Notes: generated by a model from the sequence alone, not told the origin. A stretch of DNA of 64,000 nucleotides from a bacterium (GCA_905221505.1 CAJNDL010000005.1:1-64000), one strand, 5' to 3'; counted from the stretch's first letter, positions 1 through 9,037 are shown. Made by a program: numbers and translations.

Positions 1-162
1 CTACCTGTTCGCTCACAATAAGAGAGAACTTTTTTACGAAAATCTATTGAATATGCCATAAGAAGATTATACCACATTCTGTACTGTTTTTGGTTCATTT
101 TACTATATTTTACCGTTTTTAGAAAGCACTGTCAAAGTTTTTCTCAAGAAAATTTCACAAAA

Positions 163-199
163 TAAAAAAGAAAACCCAATGAGAACAAGGGATTTTCTT
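163..199 (-). terminator. Rho-independent terminator after the MATE gene
   Basis: Inverted arms at 168-177 and 189-199 (AAGAAAACCC against GGGATTTTCTT) are followed, on the minus strand, by a T-rich run. It lies 27 bases beyond the stop of the leftward MATE gene. Bases 1-162 are AT-rich and hold no gene that I can support. Confidence 0.75.
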
Positions 200-225
200 A
201 TCAAGAATATTTTTTCACAAACTTT

Positions 226-1587
226 TCAGCATTTAAATTTTGCTAAAGATTCAAATCTCTTCATAATAACAGTCAAACGCCAACGGTAGAGCGCCCCACT
301 CACAATCAGACTAATAATCAAACCAATCCAGTATGAATAAGCTCCAAAATCTGTTAGGGAATCAAATACCATAGCCACTGGGATTGCTACGCCCCAATAG
401 CCAACCAAACCAAGGTAAAAAGGAATAACTGTATCCTTATAACCCCGTAAAATTCCCTGAAGCGGTGCCGCAAAGGTATCTGCCAACTGGAAGAAGAGAC
501 TGTAAGTCAAAAAATGCGCTGTCAAATCGATAAATTCTGGGTTGTTACCATAAAGACTGGCCACATTTCCTCTAAAAATGTAAAGGAAAGTTAAGGTGAA
601 GGCCGCAAAAATGAGGGCAGTCCATCTTCCTAGACCAATATAGGTCTTCGCATCATCAAATCGCTTGGCTCCCACTTCATAAGACACGACAATGGCCATA
701 GCCGATGAGATACTCATAGGAAAGGCGTACATGAGACTTGAAAAGTTCATAGCTGACTGGTGACTAGCGATAATCAAGGACGAGAACTTCGCCATAATCA
801 AACCAACCACAGAAAAGATAGCCACTTCCGCAAAGACAGTTCCCCCTATAGGAAGACCTAAACGAAGCCCTTCCTTGATTTTATCCATATTAAGCGGAAT
901 GCGTTTCTCAAGATGTAAGGCTTTGAGCTTCTCCTGTTTAAATAAAACCAGAACAGAAATCCCAAGCAAAACCCAATAGGCCAAGGATGTTCCTAAACCA
1001 GCACCAGCCCCTCCCAGCTCTGGAACTCCAAAGGCCCCGTAAATCAAGAGATAGTTAAATCCGCTATTGAGAGGGAGTAACAAAAGCATGAGGTACATGG
1101 ACAGTTTGGTCAACCCCAGCGAATCTAGCAAGGAACGAATGACACTAAAGAGCAACAAGGGGATGATCCCGATAGATAAAGACCAAAGATAGCGAACTGC
1201 TACTGCTGCTACTGGTGCCTCTAGTCCAATATGATTCAAAACAGGTGGTGCCAGGAAAAGTACTAATCCCAGCAAGACCACGGATAGACCCAAGGCAAGA
1301 TAAATGAACTGGTAAAAATCAGATGCAACTTCTTCCTTTTTCCCTCGACCAAGATGGTGACCAATGATGGGCACCAAGGCTGACACAATTCCCGTCAGGA
1401 AGGTAAAGAAAGGATTCCAAATACTGGTTGCCATAGACACACCAGCCAAGTCCATAGTGCTGTATTGACCTGTCATAGTCGTATCAACAAAGGAGGCAGA
1501 ATAATTGGCAAATTGATAAATCAGGATAGGGAAAAATATCTTTAAAAATAAGATAAACTTGTCTTTAAAATGATGGGTTTGGTACAT
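226..1587 (-). CDS. MATE family multidrug/Na+ efflux transporter
   Basis: A 453-residue integral membrane protein of about 12 hydrophobic segments in two similar halves, the size and layout of MATE (NorM/DinF-like) antiporters, which export drugs or toxic metabolites in exchange for Na+ or H+. The N-terminal half has the family pattern of FVDTTMTGQ followed by an S-I-W-NP-FF-G segment, and the second half repeats it around the GTVFAEVAIF region. It is the last gene of a leftward run with ung, mutX and pyrC, 39 bases after pyrC, and a terminator follows. The ATG at 1587 has only a weak AGAGAG site. The substrate cannot be read from sequence. Confidence 0.9.
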   Translation of the reverse strand: MYQTHHFKDKFILFLKIFFPILIYQFANYSASFVDTTMTGQYSTMDLAGVSMATSIWNPFFTFLTGIVSALVPIIGHHLGRGKKEEVASDFYQFIYLALGLSVVLLGLVLFLAPPVLNHIGLEAPVAAVAVRYLWSLSIGIIPLLLFSVIRSLLDSLGLTKLSMYLMLLLLPLNSGFNYLLIYGAFGVPELGGAGAGLGTSLAYWVLLGISVLVLFKQEKLKALHLEKRIPLNMDKIKEGLRLGLPIGGTVFAEVAIFSVVGLIMAKFSSLIIASHQSAMNFSSLMYAFPMSISSAMAIVVSYEVGAKRFDDAKTYIGLGRWTALIFAAFTLTFLYIFRGNVASLYGNNPEFIDLTAHFLTYSLFFQLADTFAAPLQGILRGYKDTVIPFYLGLVGYWGVAIPVAMVFDSLTDFGAYSYWIGLIISLIVSGALYRWRLTVIMKRFESLAKFKC

Positions 1588-1626
1588 ATACTCTCTATTC
1601 TTTTTGTTTACAGAGCAGACTCCTAC

Positions 1627-2895
1627 CTAGTTTTGATAGACGATTTGTCCCTTACAGATGGTATATTTAACCTGCCCTTTTAAGGTTTCACCGATGAATG
1701 GTGAATTAGCTGCTTTCGAAGCAAAATGGGAGTCCACAAGGCGGTCAGCCTTAGCATCAAAAATAGTGATGTCCGCTGGACCATTCTCAGCCAAGTAACC
1801 TGCTTCAAAGTTGTAAAGCTTGGATGGGTTGTATGTCATTTTTTCAAGTAATTCCATCAAGCTTAACTCACCAGCTTCCACTAAATAGGTCAATCCAAGG
1901 GACAGTGATGTTTCTAAACCAGTCATACCAGATGGCGCTTTGGTAATGTCCTCAACGTTTTTCTCATCTGCATGATGAGGCGCATGGTCAGTCGCGATAA
2001 CTGTGATGATACCTGATTTAAGACCTTCGATAACAGCACGACGGTCTGATTCCAAACGAAGCGGAGGATTCATCTTAGCATTGCTACCTTGTGTCAAAAG
2101 GAGCGCTTCGGTCTTAGAAAAATGCTGTGGCGCTACTTCTGCTGTTACTTGCGCTCCCAATCCTTGAGCGAACTCAACTACTTTAACACTTTCTTTCTTA
2201 GACAAATGCTGGATGTGAACATGGGCTTTAGTTGCATAGGCAATCATGACATCACGCGCCATCATAGCGTACTCAGCCACCCCAGTGGCACCGCAGATAT
2301 GGAAATGTTCTTTAGCAATGTTTTCATTAAAGCCAAGAACACCGTTCAAACCTGGATCTTCCTCATGAAGGCTGATAAAGGTATTAAGCTTTTTAGTTTC
2401 CTCCATGGCTTCCTTGACAACTTTACTGCTTTCAAGCGGAATACCGTCATCTGAGAAACCAACCGCACCCACTTCTAAAAGTGCCTGAAAGTCTGTCAAG
2501 TCTTGACCATTAAAGTTCTTCGTGATTGTCGCAACCGTCTTAACATTAATCTTCTCCTTGGCAGCTGACTGGAGAACTTCTTGCAAGGTCTCCACCTCCG
2601 AAATGGTTGGACTAGTATTAGCCATCATGACAACCGTTGTAAAACCACCTGCAGCGGCTGCTAGGGCACCAGTATGAATGTCTTCTTTATGAGTTTGTCC
2701 CGGTTCACGGAAATGAACATGAATATCGACCAATCCAGGAGCAACTACAAGACCACTAGCATCTATGATTTCTGCTCCTTCTTCCTTGATTTCCGGCGCA
2801 ATTTTGATAATTTTCCCATCTTGAACCAAGACATCACACACTTGATCCAAGCCAGACTTGGGATCCATTACACGACCATTTTTGATTAGTAACAT
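1627..2895 (-). CDS. pyrC: Dihydroorotase
   Basis: Class I dihydroorotase, 422 aa, which reversibly cyclises N-carbamoyl-aspartate to dihydroorotate in de novo pyrimidine synthesis. The N-terminal metal motif reads [16 protein letters not shown] near residue 57, and the later metal/catalytic motif ATDHAPHH lies near residue 300, as in the amidohydrolase barrel. The length is normal for the Gram-positive enzyme. An AAAGGAG ribosome site precedes the ATG at 2895. It is 12 bases after mutX and probably shares its transcript; no pyrimidine attenuator is visible upstream. Confidence 0.96.
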   Translation of the reverse strand: MLLIKNGRVMDPKSGLDQVCDVLVQDGKIIKIAPEIKEEGAEIIDASGLVVAPGLVDIHVHFREPGQTHKEDIHTGALAAAAGGFTTVVMMANTSPTISEVETLQEVLQSAAKEKINVKTVATITKNFNGQDLTDFQALLEVGAVGFSDDGIPLESSKVVKEAMEETKKLNTFISLHEEDPGLNGVLGFNENIAKEHFHICGATGVAEYAMMARDVMIAYATKAHVHIQHLSKKESVKVVEFAQGLGAQVTAEVAPQHFSKTEALLLTQGSNAKMNPPLRLESDRRAVIEGLKSGIITVIATDHAPHHADEKNVEDITKAPSGMTGLETSLSLGLTYLVEAGELSLMELLEKMTYNPSKLYNFEAGYLAENGPADITIFDAKADRLVDSHFASKAANSPFIGETLKGQVKYTICKGQIVYQN

Positions 2896-2907
2896 CTGCT
2901 TTCTCCT

Positions 2908-3372
2908 TTATTCATAGAAATCAACTTGGGTATCCAACAATTTATCCCCATCATAAACAAACTTGGCTGAAAAGAAGGGTTTGTCCTCTAAAAGCCACTC
3001 AACAAAGGTGTGGTCACCTTCCCAAGTTGGCTTGCTCAAAACCTCATCATAGGGAACCCATTCAAGCGTCCCCTCATTGCAGTCAATCAAGTCACCCTCA
3101 AACTCTGTCACCTTAAAAACATAGGTGTACCAGTCTAAATCTGGCGTAAATTCAGGAAAAGTGATAACACCTTTTAGAACTGGCTTAGCTTTGAGCCCTG
3201 TTTCTTCGAGGATTTCACGCGCCGCACATTCCTGAGGGGTCTCCCCTCGCTCTAGCTTACCACCCACTCCAATCCATTTCCCTTCATGAACATCATTAGG
3301 TTTCTTATTACGGTGAAGCATGAGCAGTTCTTTCCCGTTATCAATGTAGCAAATCGTCGCTAACTGAGGCAT
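2908..3372 (-). CDS. mutX: NUDIX hydrolase, 8-oxo-dGTP diphosphatase type
   Basis: A NUDIX protein of 154 aa with a full NUDIX box (G-G-K-L-E-R-G-E-T ... R-E-I-L-E-E-T-G-L, residues about 37-60), including the catalytic REXXEE core. In pneumococcus the equivalent gene is mutX, which removes oxidised dGTP from the nucleotide pool. It sits between ung and pyrC with gaps of about 10 bases, so a base-repair gene and a pool-sanitising gene are co-transcribed. The exact substrate is inferred from the orthologue, not from a residue seen here. Confidence 0.9.
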   Translation of the reverse strand: MPQLATICYIDNGKELLMLHRNKKPNDVHEGKWIGVGGKLERGETPQECAAREILEETGLKAKPVLKGVITFPEFTPDLDWYTYVFKVTEFEGDLIDCNEGTLEWVPYDEVLSKPTWEGDHTFVEWLLEDKPFFSAKFVYDGDKLLDTQVDFYE

Positions 3373-3381
3373 ATTTTCTCC

Positions 3382-4035
3382 TTATCTAAGCCAATCGATT
3401 GGCTCTTGTCCTGTCTCTTTTAAGAATGCATTAGCCTTGGAAAAAGGCTTGGAACCCCAAAATCCTCTGTAAACCGATAAAGGACTGGGATGGGCTGATT
3501 CGATAATCAAGTGCCGAGGATTGGTAACTAAGGCCATCTTCTTGCGTGCATAAGCTCCCCAGAGTACAAAAACGACTGGTCTATCTAGATGATTGACCAC
3601 CTGAATCACAGCATCCGTAAAAGGCTCCCAGATTTGACCAGCATGACCATTGGCCTGTCCAGCAGGAACCGTCAAACAAGCATTAAGAAGCAAGACTCCT
3701 TGCTCAGCCCAAGCCGTCAAATCATGGGATTTCTTAACACCAATGTCATCTGACAATTCCTTCAAGATATTTTGCAGGGATGGCGGAGCTGGGATAGAGT
3801 CAGGAACAGAAAAACTCAAGCCCTGCGCCTGACCTGGACCATGATAAGGATCCTGTCCTAAAATCACCACCTTCACGTCTTCTAGGGGTGTGGACAAGAG
3901 AGCCTGAAAAACCTTTTCCTTGGGTGGATAAATAGTCCCCTGAGCATAGACCTGATTCATAAACTGATTGATTTTCCCGAAATAACCCTCAGGTAATTGC
4001 TCCTTAATCAAAGCATGCCAAGACGAATGTTCCAT
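3382..4035 (-). CDS. ung: Uracil-DNA glycosylase
   Basis: Family 1 UDG, 217 aa, which removes uracil from DNA to start base-excision repair. The catalytic water-activating motif [11 protein letters not shown] lies near residues 60-70. The leucine-loop motif [18 protein letters not shown] lies near residues 182-199, with the conserved His. The length is typical. It is the first gene of the ung-mutX-pyrC-MATE run, directly downstream of an extended -10 promoter. Confidence 0.97.
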   Translation of the reverse strand: MEHSSWHALIKEQLPEGYFGKINQFMNQVYAQGTIYPPKEKVFQALLSTPLEDVKVVILGQDPYHGPGQAQGLSFSVPDSIPAPPSLQNILKELSDDIGVKKSHDLTAWAEQGVLLLNACLTVPAGQANGHAGQIWEPFTDAVIQVVNHLDRPVVFVLWGAYARKKMALVTNPRHLIIESAHPSPLSVYRGFWGSKPFSKANAFLKETGQEPIDWLR

Positions 4036-4063
4036 AGCCGACTCCTTCGTTTTTACTGCCTCT

Positions 4064-4072
4064 ATTATAGCA
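4064..4072 (-). promoter_or_regulatory. Extended -10 promoter for ung-mutX-pyrC-MATE
   Basis: On the minus strand TGCTATAAT (TGnTATAAT) occurs about 30 bases before the ung start. No good -35 is visible, which is usual for extended -10 promoters in streptococci. It abuts the upstream terminator hairpin. Confidence 0.6.
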
Positions 4073-4098
4073 AAAAGTGGCTGTCTAAACCACTTTTT
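4072..4098 (-). terminator. Terminator hairpin between the 4173-4820 gene and ung
   Basis: Perfect 9-bp arms AAAAAGTGG (4072-4080) and CCACTTTTT (4090-4098) end in a T run. It would stop leftward transcripts from the accessory stretch before ung. Confidence 0.7.
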
Positions 4099-4172
4099 AC
4101 AGTTTATCTAAACATTAAATAAATCGACTATATTTACGATTTGAATAAGTGAATGCAGTTTATAAAGAATAA

Positions 4173-4820
4173 CTATTTTTTATAATTACTTTTTAAATCC
4201 TTAAGCATTTGACTACCTCTTTCTAAAATCATCTTTTCTGAAATATTTTTAAACATATTAAAATCCATTTCAGAAAAAGGAGTTTCTTTAGAAACTTGCC
4301 ATATGGTCTTTAAATAGTTCTTTTCTAAAAAGTCGTCGAAATTAGAAAACATTCGAAAATACAATTCATTCTCTTGGTGTAAAATTGCTCTTTTTAAAGG
4401 GTAATACTCTTTAATATTATTAACTTTTTGTTCGTAGGCATATTTTGCTACATGATCTAGGTATATATCAAAAAAGTCATGCGGAAAATCTCCCATACTG
4501 CCATTACGATTCATATTGAGACTATATTTTCGATTAGTAAGATAATTCGGAAATATGTTTCCTATTACTCTAAGATTATCTACTTGAGAATCCCTTCTCC
4601 CAATATAATCCCCTTCTTTGACTAATGATGGAGATTTCCAAGTAAAAATTAAATCGCCAGAGAAATTTTTCTTATCATAAAACTTAAAAAGAGATTGATA
4701 AATACTATTTGCTAATTGACAAGTATCAGATGTAAATTCATAATTAACAGCTTCATTAAAATCAACTTCAGACATTTCAATGTACTCTTCAATAGTAATA
4801 TTAGCTTTTTTTGTAGTCAT
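4173..4820 (-). CDS. Hypothetical protein, possibly DUF6994 family
   Basis: A 215-aa soluble protein with no signal peptide or membrane segment. I do not recognise it with certainty. The pattern of an early YEF-TSDT segment, a central NMNRNGSMGD segment and a later DFFDIYLDHV plus an FDDFLEKNY region recalls the DUF6994 family, whose function is unknown. The start at 4820 has a good AAAGGAGACG ribosome site; an in-frame ATG farther upstream would run into the preceding HAD gene and is rejected. It begins 13 bases after the HAD stop, so the two are probably co-transcribed. Its base composition is visibly more AT-rich than that of ung. It may be part of the accessory stretch that continues to 9007. 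Confidence 0.75.
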   Translation of the reverse strand: MTTKKANITIEEYIEMSEVDFNEAVNYEFTSDTCQLANSIYQSLFKFYDKKNFSGDLIFTWKSPSLVKEGDYIGRRDSQVDNLRVIGNIFPNYLTNRKYSLNMNRNGSMGDFPHDFFDIYLDHVAKYAYEQKVNNIKEYYPLKRAILHQENELYFRMFSNFDDFLEKNYLKTIWQVSKETPFSEMDFNMFKNISEKMILERGSQMLKDLKSNYKK

Positions 4821-4833
4821 TAGCTCGTCTCCT

Positions 4834-5547
4834 TTAAAATGTAATCTTTTCAAGAGTATTTTTATCCAAACAATCCAGCAAATCTTGGTAAGAATGGACT
4901 TCGTAAGTCGGCTGGGCTTGTGTATGATTTTCGAGGTGATGAGGGTTGTACCAAATCGTGTCAATCCCAGCATTATTGCCACCTTGAATGTCGGCGGTTA
5001 GGGAATCTCCAATCATCAGCGTCTTTTCTTTGCTAAAACCTGCAATCTGCTGACCGATTTTTTCGTAAAAAAGTGCATCAGGCTTTTGGGTTTGCAACTG
5101 TTCAGAGATAAAAACTTGATTGAAATAAGGTGCCAGAGCCGATTGAGCCAAACGCCCCGTCTGAATGGCAGTAATGCCATTTGTCGCAGTATACAAGTCA
5201 TAATCACGCTCGATAAGGCTGTCTAAGAGTTCATGAGCGCCTGAAAGAGTTTGTCCCTGCTGGGCGAGGTAAAATTGGTAACGCTGGGCTAGAAAACTAC
5301 CGTCTTTTTCCTGTCCAAAATGAGAAAATAAACGAGAAAAGCGCGTGTTAACCAGCTCTTGTTTACTGATTTTCTTTTGCTCCAAGTCCTTCCAGAGAGC
5401 CTTGTTCATGGGAACATAATAATCTTTATAAGCCTGAATATCCGCAACTCCTTCTTCTTTTAGAAGTTGCGTCAAAGCCACATCCTCAGCAACATCAAAA
5501 TCAAGCAAGGTGTGGTCAAGGTCGAAAAGTAGAAATTTGTAGGACAA
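4834..5547 (-). CDS. HAD-superfamily phosphatase, YjjG-like (probable 5'-nucleotidase)
   Basis: HAD hydrolase of 237 aa. The nucleophile motif FDLDHTLLDFD is at the N-terminus, motif II is near the TATNG segment, and motif IV MIGDSLTADIQGG is near residue 184. YjjG-type enzymes remove phosphate from nucleoside monophosphates, including damaged or non-canonical ones. I place the start at a TTG (5545-5547) because an AGGAAA site sits 8 bases upstream, and the family begins just before the FDLD motif. The ATGs at about 5595 would add 16 unmatched residues. It heads a small unit with the hypothetical gene at 4173-4820. Confidence 0.88.
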   Translation of the reverse strand: MSYKFLLFDLDHTLLDFDVAEDVALTQLLKEEGVADIQAYKDYYVPMNKALWKDLEQKKISKQELVNTRFSRLFSHFGQEKDGSFLAQRYQFYLAQQGQTLSGAHELLDSLIERDYDLYTATNGITAIQTGRLAQSALAPYFNQVFISEQLQTQKPDALFYEKIGQQIAGFSKEKTLMIGDSLTADIQGGNNAGIDTIWYNPHHLENHTQAQPTYEVHSYQDLLDCLDKNTLEKITF

Positions 5548-5595
5548 TTTGAGAGTTTTCCTTTCTAAGGGAGCAAAATTTAACATCATGTTCAA

Positions 5596-5963
5596 ATATG
5601 TTTACATTATACGATAAGAATAGTAGTCACTTCTCTAGCGAATGCTATCATATTTGAATTATATGTAAATCATTAGTCAGCTTGAACTTTACTGAAACGA
5701 ATTGCAAACGGATTATTTCAGCGAGAGCTATCATAAGTTTGAAATAGATTTCTAAAAGTATTCTGCATTAGAGGCACCTTTAACTTTCTTAACAGATAAC
5801 ATTATGCATACCGAGTCTAAATCTATGAAGAACTACTTCAAATTAAATAAAGAAAATGCGTAAGATAATCGTAAGTACTACTTCATCTTTTATGTTGAAT
5901 CCGTGAAAGAAAGTAAGTTGACTAGGAATTACTACTATCAGAAAACTTTGAGAAATCTAAATT
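5596..5963. other. Gene-free AT-rich spacer
   Basis: No ORF worth calling. On the minus strand a TATAAT at 5606-5611 could be the HAD promoter -10; no good -35 is seen. GCTATCATA occurs twice in the same orientation (5644-5652 and 5727-5735), each followed by a TTTGAA-TA-AT stretch. This suggests a decayed short direct duplication. Confidence 0.4.
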
Positions 5964-6089
5964 AAGAGGCTGGGCAAGAAGGTTTTAAAATCAAAAAAAC
6001 GCATAATATCAAGTGTTGAAAACTCTACGTTTTATTGTGGAACAATTTACTTCCTTTTCTTTTGAAATTGAGTTTTTGCCAAGTCTCTT
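5964..6089. repeat. MITE-like or terminator-like element with imperfect inverted ends
   Basis: A segment of about 126 bp is bounded by a 17-base end (5964-5980, AAGAGGCTGGGCAAGAA) and its imperfect reverse complement (6073-6089), matching at 14 of 17 positions. There is no ORF inside. The GGCTGGGCAA-type end resembles ends of small non-coding insertion elements common in streptococci (SPRITE/MITE class). It lies just beyond the stop of the leftward nuclease gene and could also end its transcript. Confidence 0.45.
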
Positions 6090-6092
6090 TTT

Positions 6093-6923
6093 TTACAAAA
6101 AATCACTTAAATCTATCTCAGTTGCAATTCTTTCGTAGATAATCTTTTTAGGAGTATTAGCCACACATCTAAATATCCCCTTAAACACATAATAGGTATT
6201 TCCTAATACATCCTTAAAATGTGCAAACACAATAGAGTTTTTTATATCCTTAACCTCCATATTTCCGTTAGACTTAGTTTGTTCAATAATCGATCCATCA
6301 CTTGAAATAGTATTAATCCAGTCAGCATTAGGATATAATTTAGGAAACCACAACTGAAGGTCTTCTCTCAATAAAAAAGTGGCACGTTGATGACTCTTAA
6401 CTTCTTTTCCAAAAAGTTTCAATACATCTACATGAGTTCTAAATTTAGCAGTATCCATTATATGAATAACACCATTTTCAATCCACTTTTTGACAGAGTA
6501 TTCTTGTCTATAAGAGTACGGAACAAAGGTTTTAGAATTTTGCTTTAGCACCTTAATTTTATTTACTAATTGGTCAATCTGGTGATTAACGCTCTCAAAA
6601 GAAGCATTTTTTGTACAATTAATTCTTTCAAACTTAGTGTTCAATAAATGAATCACTTCTTTTTCTCTGTATTTATCAGCTTCTTCCTGTGACAAATGAT
6701 GAGACTCGTCAATTTCAATAGCCAGTTTGAATTGTGGAAAATAAAGGTCAATCAAATAGCGCCTTCCATCAGGTTTTTTCACAATTTGTTGTGTTGTAAA
6801 CTGAATTTCAAAATCATTTAGCAAATGAATGATGCGTGAAATGACATAAAATTCGTATTTCTTATACTTAATCTTAGTCAACATTTTTGAATAGTATGTC
6901 AATTCATCATAGTTTGTACTCAT
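6093..6923 (-). CDS. PvuRts1I/AbaSI-like modification-dependent (type IV) restriction endonuclease
   Basis: A 276-aa protein. The N-terminal half (about residues 18-115) matches, as I recall it, the Vsr-like nuclease half of PvuRts1I: a YEFYVISRIIHLLNDFEI helix, then PDGRRYLIDLYFPQF with D59, then AIEIDESHH with E70, D72 and nearby His. The C-terminal half has WFPKLYPNADW, SSDGSIIEQ and a VFAHFKDVLGNTYYVFKG strand, as in the SRA-like base-flipping domain that reads 5-hydroxymethyl- or glucosyl-hydroxymethylcytosine. Total length also fits (about 280-310). Such enzymes cut phage DNA carrying modified cytosine and need no methylase; none is encoded nearby. The family call is from remembered sequence patterns. 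The gene lies directly downstream of another predicted type IV enzyme. Confidence 0.8.
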   Translation of the reverse strand: MSTNYDELTYYSKMLTKIKYKKYEFYVISRIIHLLNDFEIQFTTQQIVKKPDGRRYLIDLYFPQFKLAIEIDESHHLSQEEADKYREKEVIHLLNTKFERINCTKNASFESVNHQIDQLVNKIKVLKQNSKTFVPYSYRQEYSVKKWIENGVIHIMDTAKFRTHVDVLKLFGKEVKSHQRATFLLREDLQLWFPKLYPNADWINTISSDGSIIEQTKSNGNMEVKDIKNSIVFAHFKDVLGNTYYVFKGIFRCVANTPKKIIYERIATEIDLSDFL

Positions 6924-7067
6924 AATATTTCTCTCTTTTATAAACTGATTATTATTTCACACTTAGCTTAAATATTTATTTTACTACATAGAAATCATAA
7001 ATGACATCCTACGATTGTCATGATACTTACATTCCAACAAATAACATCTTAATGACTTTGTTAAAAT

Positions 7068-7202
7068 TTATAAAGAAGTTCTTAAAGTTAAACTGCGGTC
7101 TGATGTATTTCTGATTATTGAACCATTACGTTTATAAATTCCAGAATCTAAACCTTTCTGAATATTTAATGGAATTTCTATAGTAACTTGATTTAATGAC
7201 AT
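7068..7202 (-). CDS. Small ORF of 44 aa, possibly a truncated gene
   Basis: ATG at 7202 to TAA at 7068, beginning 35 bases after the GmrSD-like stop. The peptide opens with MSLNQVTIEIPLNIQ and has KGLDSGIYKR and GSIIRNTS, a regular beta-rich pattern with balanced charge that looks like real coding sequence. It lacks a strong ribosome site (only AGAGA). It may be the surviving N-terminus of a longer small protein or a true micro-protein of the restriction locus. I cannot name a function. Confidence 0.45.
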   Translation of the reverse strand: MSLNQVTIEIPLNIQKGLDSGIYKRNGSIIRNTSDRSLTLRTSL

Positions 7203-7237
7203 AATTATAACTTATCTCTTAATTCTATCGTTCTAGT

Positions 7238-9007
7238 TTATTCAAAAATAAAATCAGCAATTCGTTTAGCAGATTTTTCTGTTGCCAGTTCAATGTCAGT
7301 TTTAGTCCAGGTGTCATTTACATAATTAACAAGAGATTTAGCTATTGGAAACTTACTACCTATATAGCCATGACCACTTGTGATTGTATTCTCTCTTTTT
7401 GTTCTAAACCAAGCATCTCCAATTCCACGATTAATTTCGGATTCAAGGAGAATCTTATTACCAAGCTTCTCAGCATAATCTTTAAATTCTTCCTGGCTTT
7501 CTAGTCCAGCATCTGACAAAATATTTTCTCTATTCAAACCACTTTGCGGCATAATGTGTTCAATATCAATATTTCCATTTAAATTAAAGTCCATACCTTT
7601 TTCCAATGAAAATAGGAATTCATTTACATAAAGAATAGAATTTGAAACACCACTTTCAGTCAAAGTTTGTTTAACGTCTTCATAAACAAAATTAGTATGA
7701 ATATGGTTCTTTATTTTTGAAATAAGTTCGTCGATTGAAATTGAATCGACTTGACTGTACATCAGATTAATTTCTTCTAGGAAGCCTTTAAAAAGTTTAT
7801 GGCTATATGAGAGTTCAGATAATTCAATCAAAACTCCAAGTCTAAGTAGGTATTCCAGATATGTGTTGTCTTGTCTGAAAAATAAATAACTACTAACAAA
7901 AGGTCGTAAATTACCGTTTAATTTGTTTATCAATTGACCATTGATAGTATCAGATACTCGTTCAAAATTGTTTATGATTGTATTTAGTTCAGCAGTAAAC
8001 AGAACATCTTCATTCAATAGATGTTTATTTTTTGAGAAAAAGGCTCTTATACCAGGATTTCTTCGATCAGCACCGTTTTGTTCTGAGAGTTTTACGAAAA
8101 TATAGTGAGTAATTAACGCATTTAAGTCTAATCTAGATGAATCTGTACGTTTTACAATCTCTTGCCAATTTTTTTCGAAGTTTTTCCTATCTGATGCGTT
8201 TGCGGTGGTCTTAGATACGATTACTTCAATTGGGGTCAATGGAACACCAGTCCCATTTAAAGAATTGAAAATATTTATAGCCTGATCAGTATTATAACTT
8301 GTAATAGTAATCACTTGGCAATTATCAATAAAGTGGTTAGCAAAATTGATAAGAGTAAAAACATTCAATTCGTTACACATATTGTAAAAATATCTAAAGT
8401 TTTTATAGTAGTTAGTATAGCGGTTGTCTTTCTGACGACGATAGATTTGGTGAACTCTATCTTTAATAGATATAAAATCTTTACCTAGCAAGATAGTAGT
8501 CATCTCACTAGCATATTTTTCTGAAATCGAATGATTTAGATACTTTATTCTATCATCGCCAGGATAATACAGTCCATCAACGAAATCATCTTTTTCGTCA
8601 TCTGAAACATTGAAAAGCATTGTTACAATCTGCTCTTTAAGACCATTAAGACGTTTCACTAATCTGCGTGCATCAATATCTAGAGTCGGTTGAAGTTCAA
8701 GCTCATTATCAATCTTCAATAAGATTGCCTTAAGAAGTAACATAAATGTCGTTGTTCTTTGCTGGCCATCAATCAAGGTTACTTCATGCTCTTCTCCAGA
8801 TTCTTGAGCAATGAGAACAGCTCCAAAGAAATAATTGTCTTGGGAACTATCATCGAAATTTTCCATATGAAGATTAATATCTTCAATGAGTTGTTCACAT
8901 TGTGGTACTTGCCAAGCATAGGGTCTCTGATAGGTAGGAATATAAAATTCTGATTTTTCAAAATAAGATTTTACTTTTTGTAAGGCCGGTTTAATATCGT
9001 TTCTCAT
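7238..9007 (-). CDS. GmrSD-like type IV restriction protein (DUF262 + DUF1524/HNH)
   Basis: A 589-aa protein. DUF262 (GmrS/ParB-like NTPase) motifs are at the N-terminus: IPTYQRPYAW at 23-32 and IDGQQRTTTF at 79-88, the latter the DGQQR nucleotide-site motif. The C-terminus carries the DUF1524 His-Me nuclease: IEHIMPQ with E483-H484, then LGNKILLESEIN. Fused GmrSD proteins (Eco94GmrSD, BrxU, SspE relatives) cut DNA with glucosylated hydroxymethylcytosine or other modifications using NTP. Both catalytic motifs look intact. It has its own promoter and no methylase partner. Which modification it senses is unknown. DUF262 proteins are diverse, so a role other than type IV restriction is possible but less likely. 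Confidence 0.85.
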   Translation of the reverse strand: MRNDIKPALQKVKSYFEKSEFYIPTYQRPYAWQVPQCEQLIEDINLHMENFDDSSQDNYFFGAVLIAQESGEEHEVTLIDGQQRTTTFMLLLKAILLKIDNELELQPTLDIDARRLVKRLNGLKEQIVTMLFNVSDDEKDDFVDGLYYPGDDRIKYLNHSISEKYASEMTTILLGKDFISIKDRVHQIYRRQKDNRYTNYYKNFRYFYNMCNELNVFTLINFANHFIDNCQVITITSYNTDQAINIFNSLNGTGVPLTPIEVIVSKTTANASDRKNFEKNWQEIVKRTDSSRLDLNALITHYIFVKLSEQNGADRRNPGIRAFFSKNKHLLNEDVLFTAELNTIINNFERVSDTINGQLINKLNGNLRPFVSSYLFFRQDNTYLEYLLRLGVLIELSELSYSHKLFKGFLEEINLMYSQVDSISIDELISKIKNHIHTNFVYEDVKQTLTESGVSNSILYVNEFLFSLEKGMDFNLNGNIDIEHIMPQSGLNRENILSDAGLESQEEFKDYAEKLGNKILLESEINRGIGDAWFRTKRENTITSGHGYIGSKFPIAKSLVNYVNDTWTKTDIELATEKSAKRIADFIFE

Positions 9008-9037
9008 TCAAATTCTCCAATAATCTTTTCTGATGAT

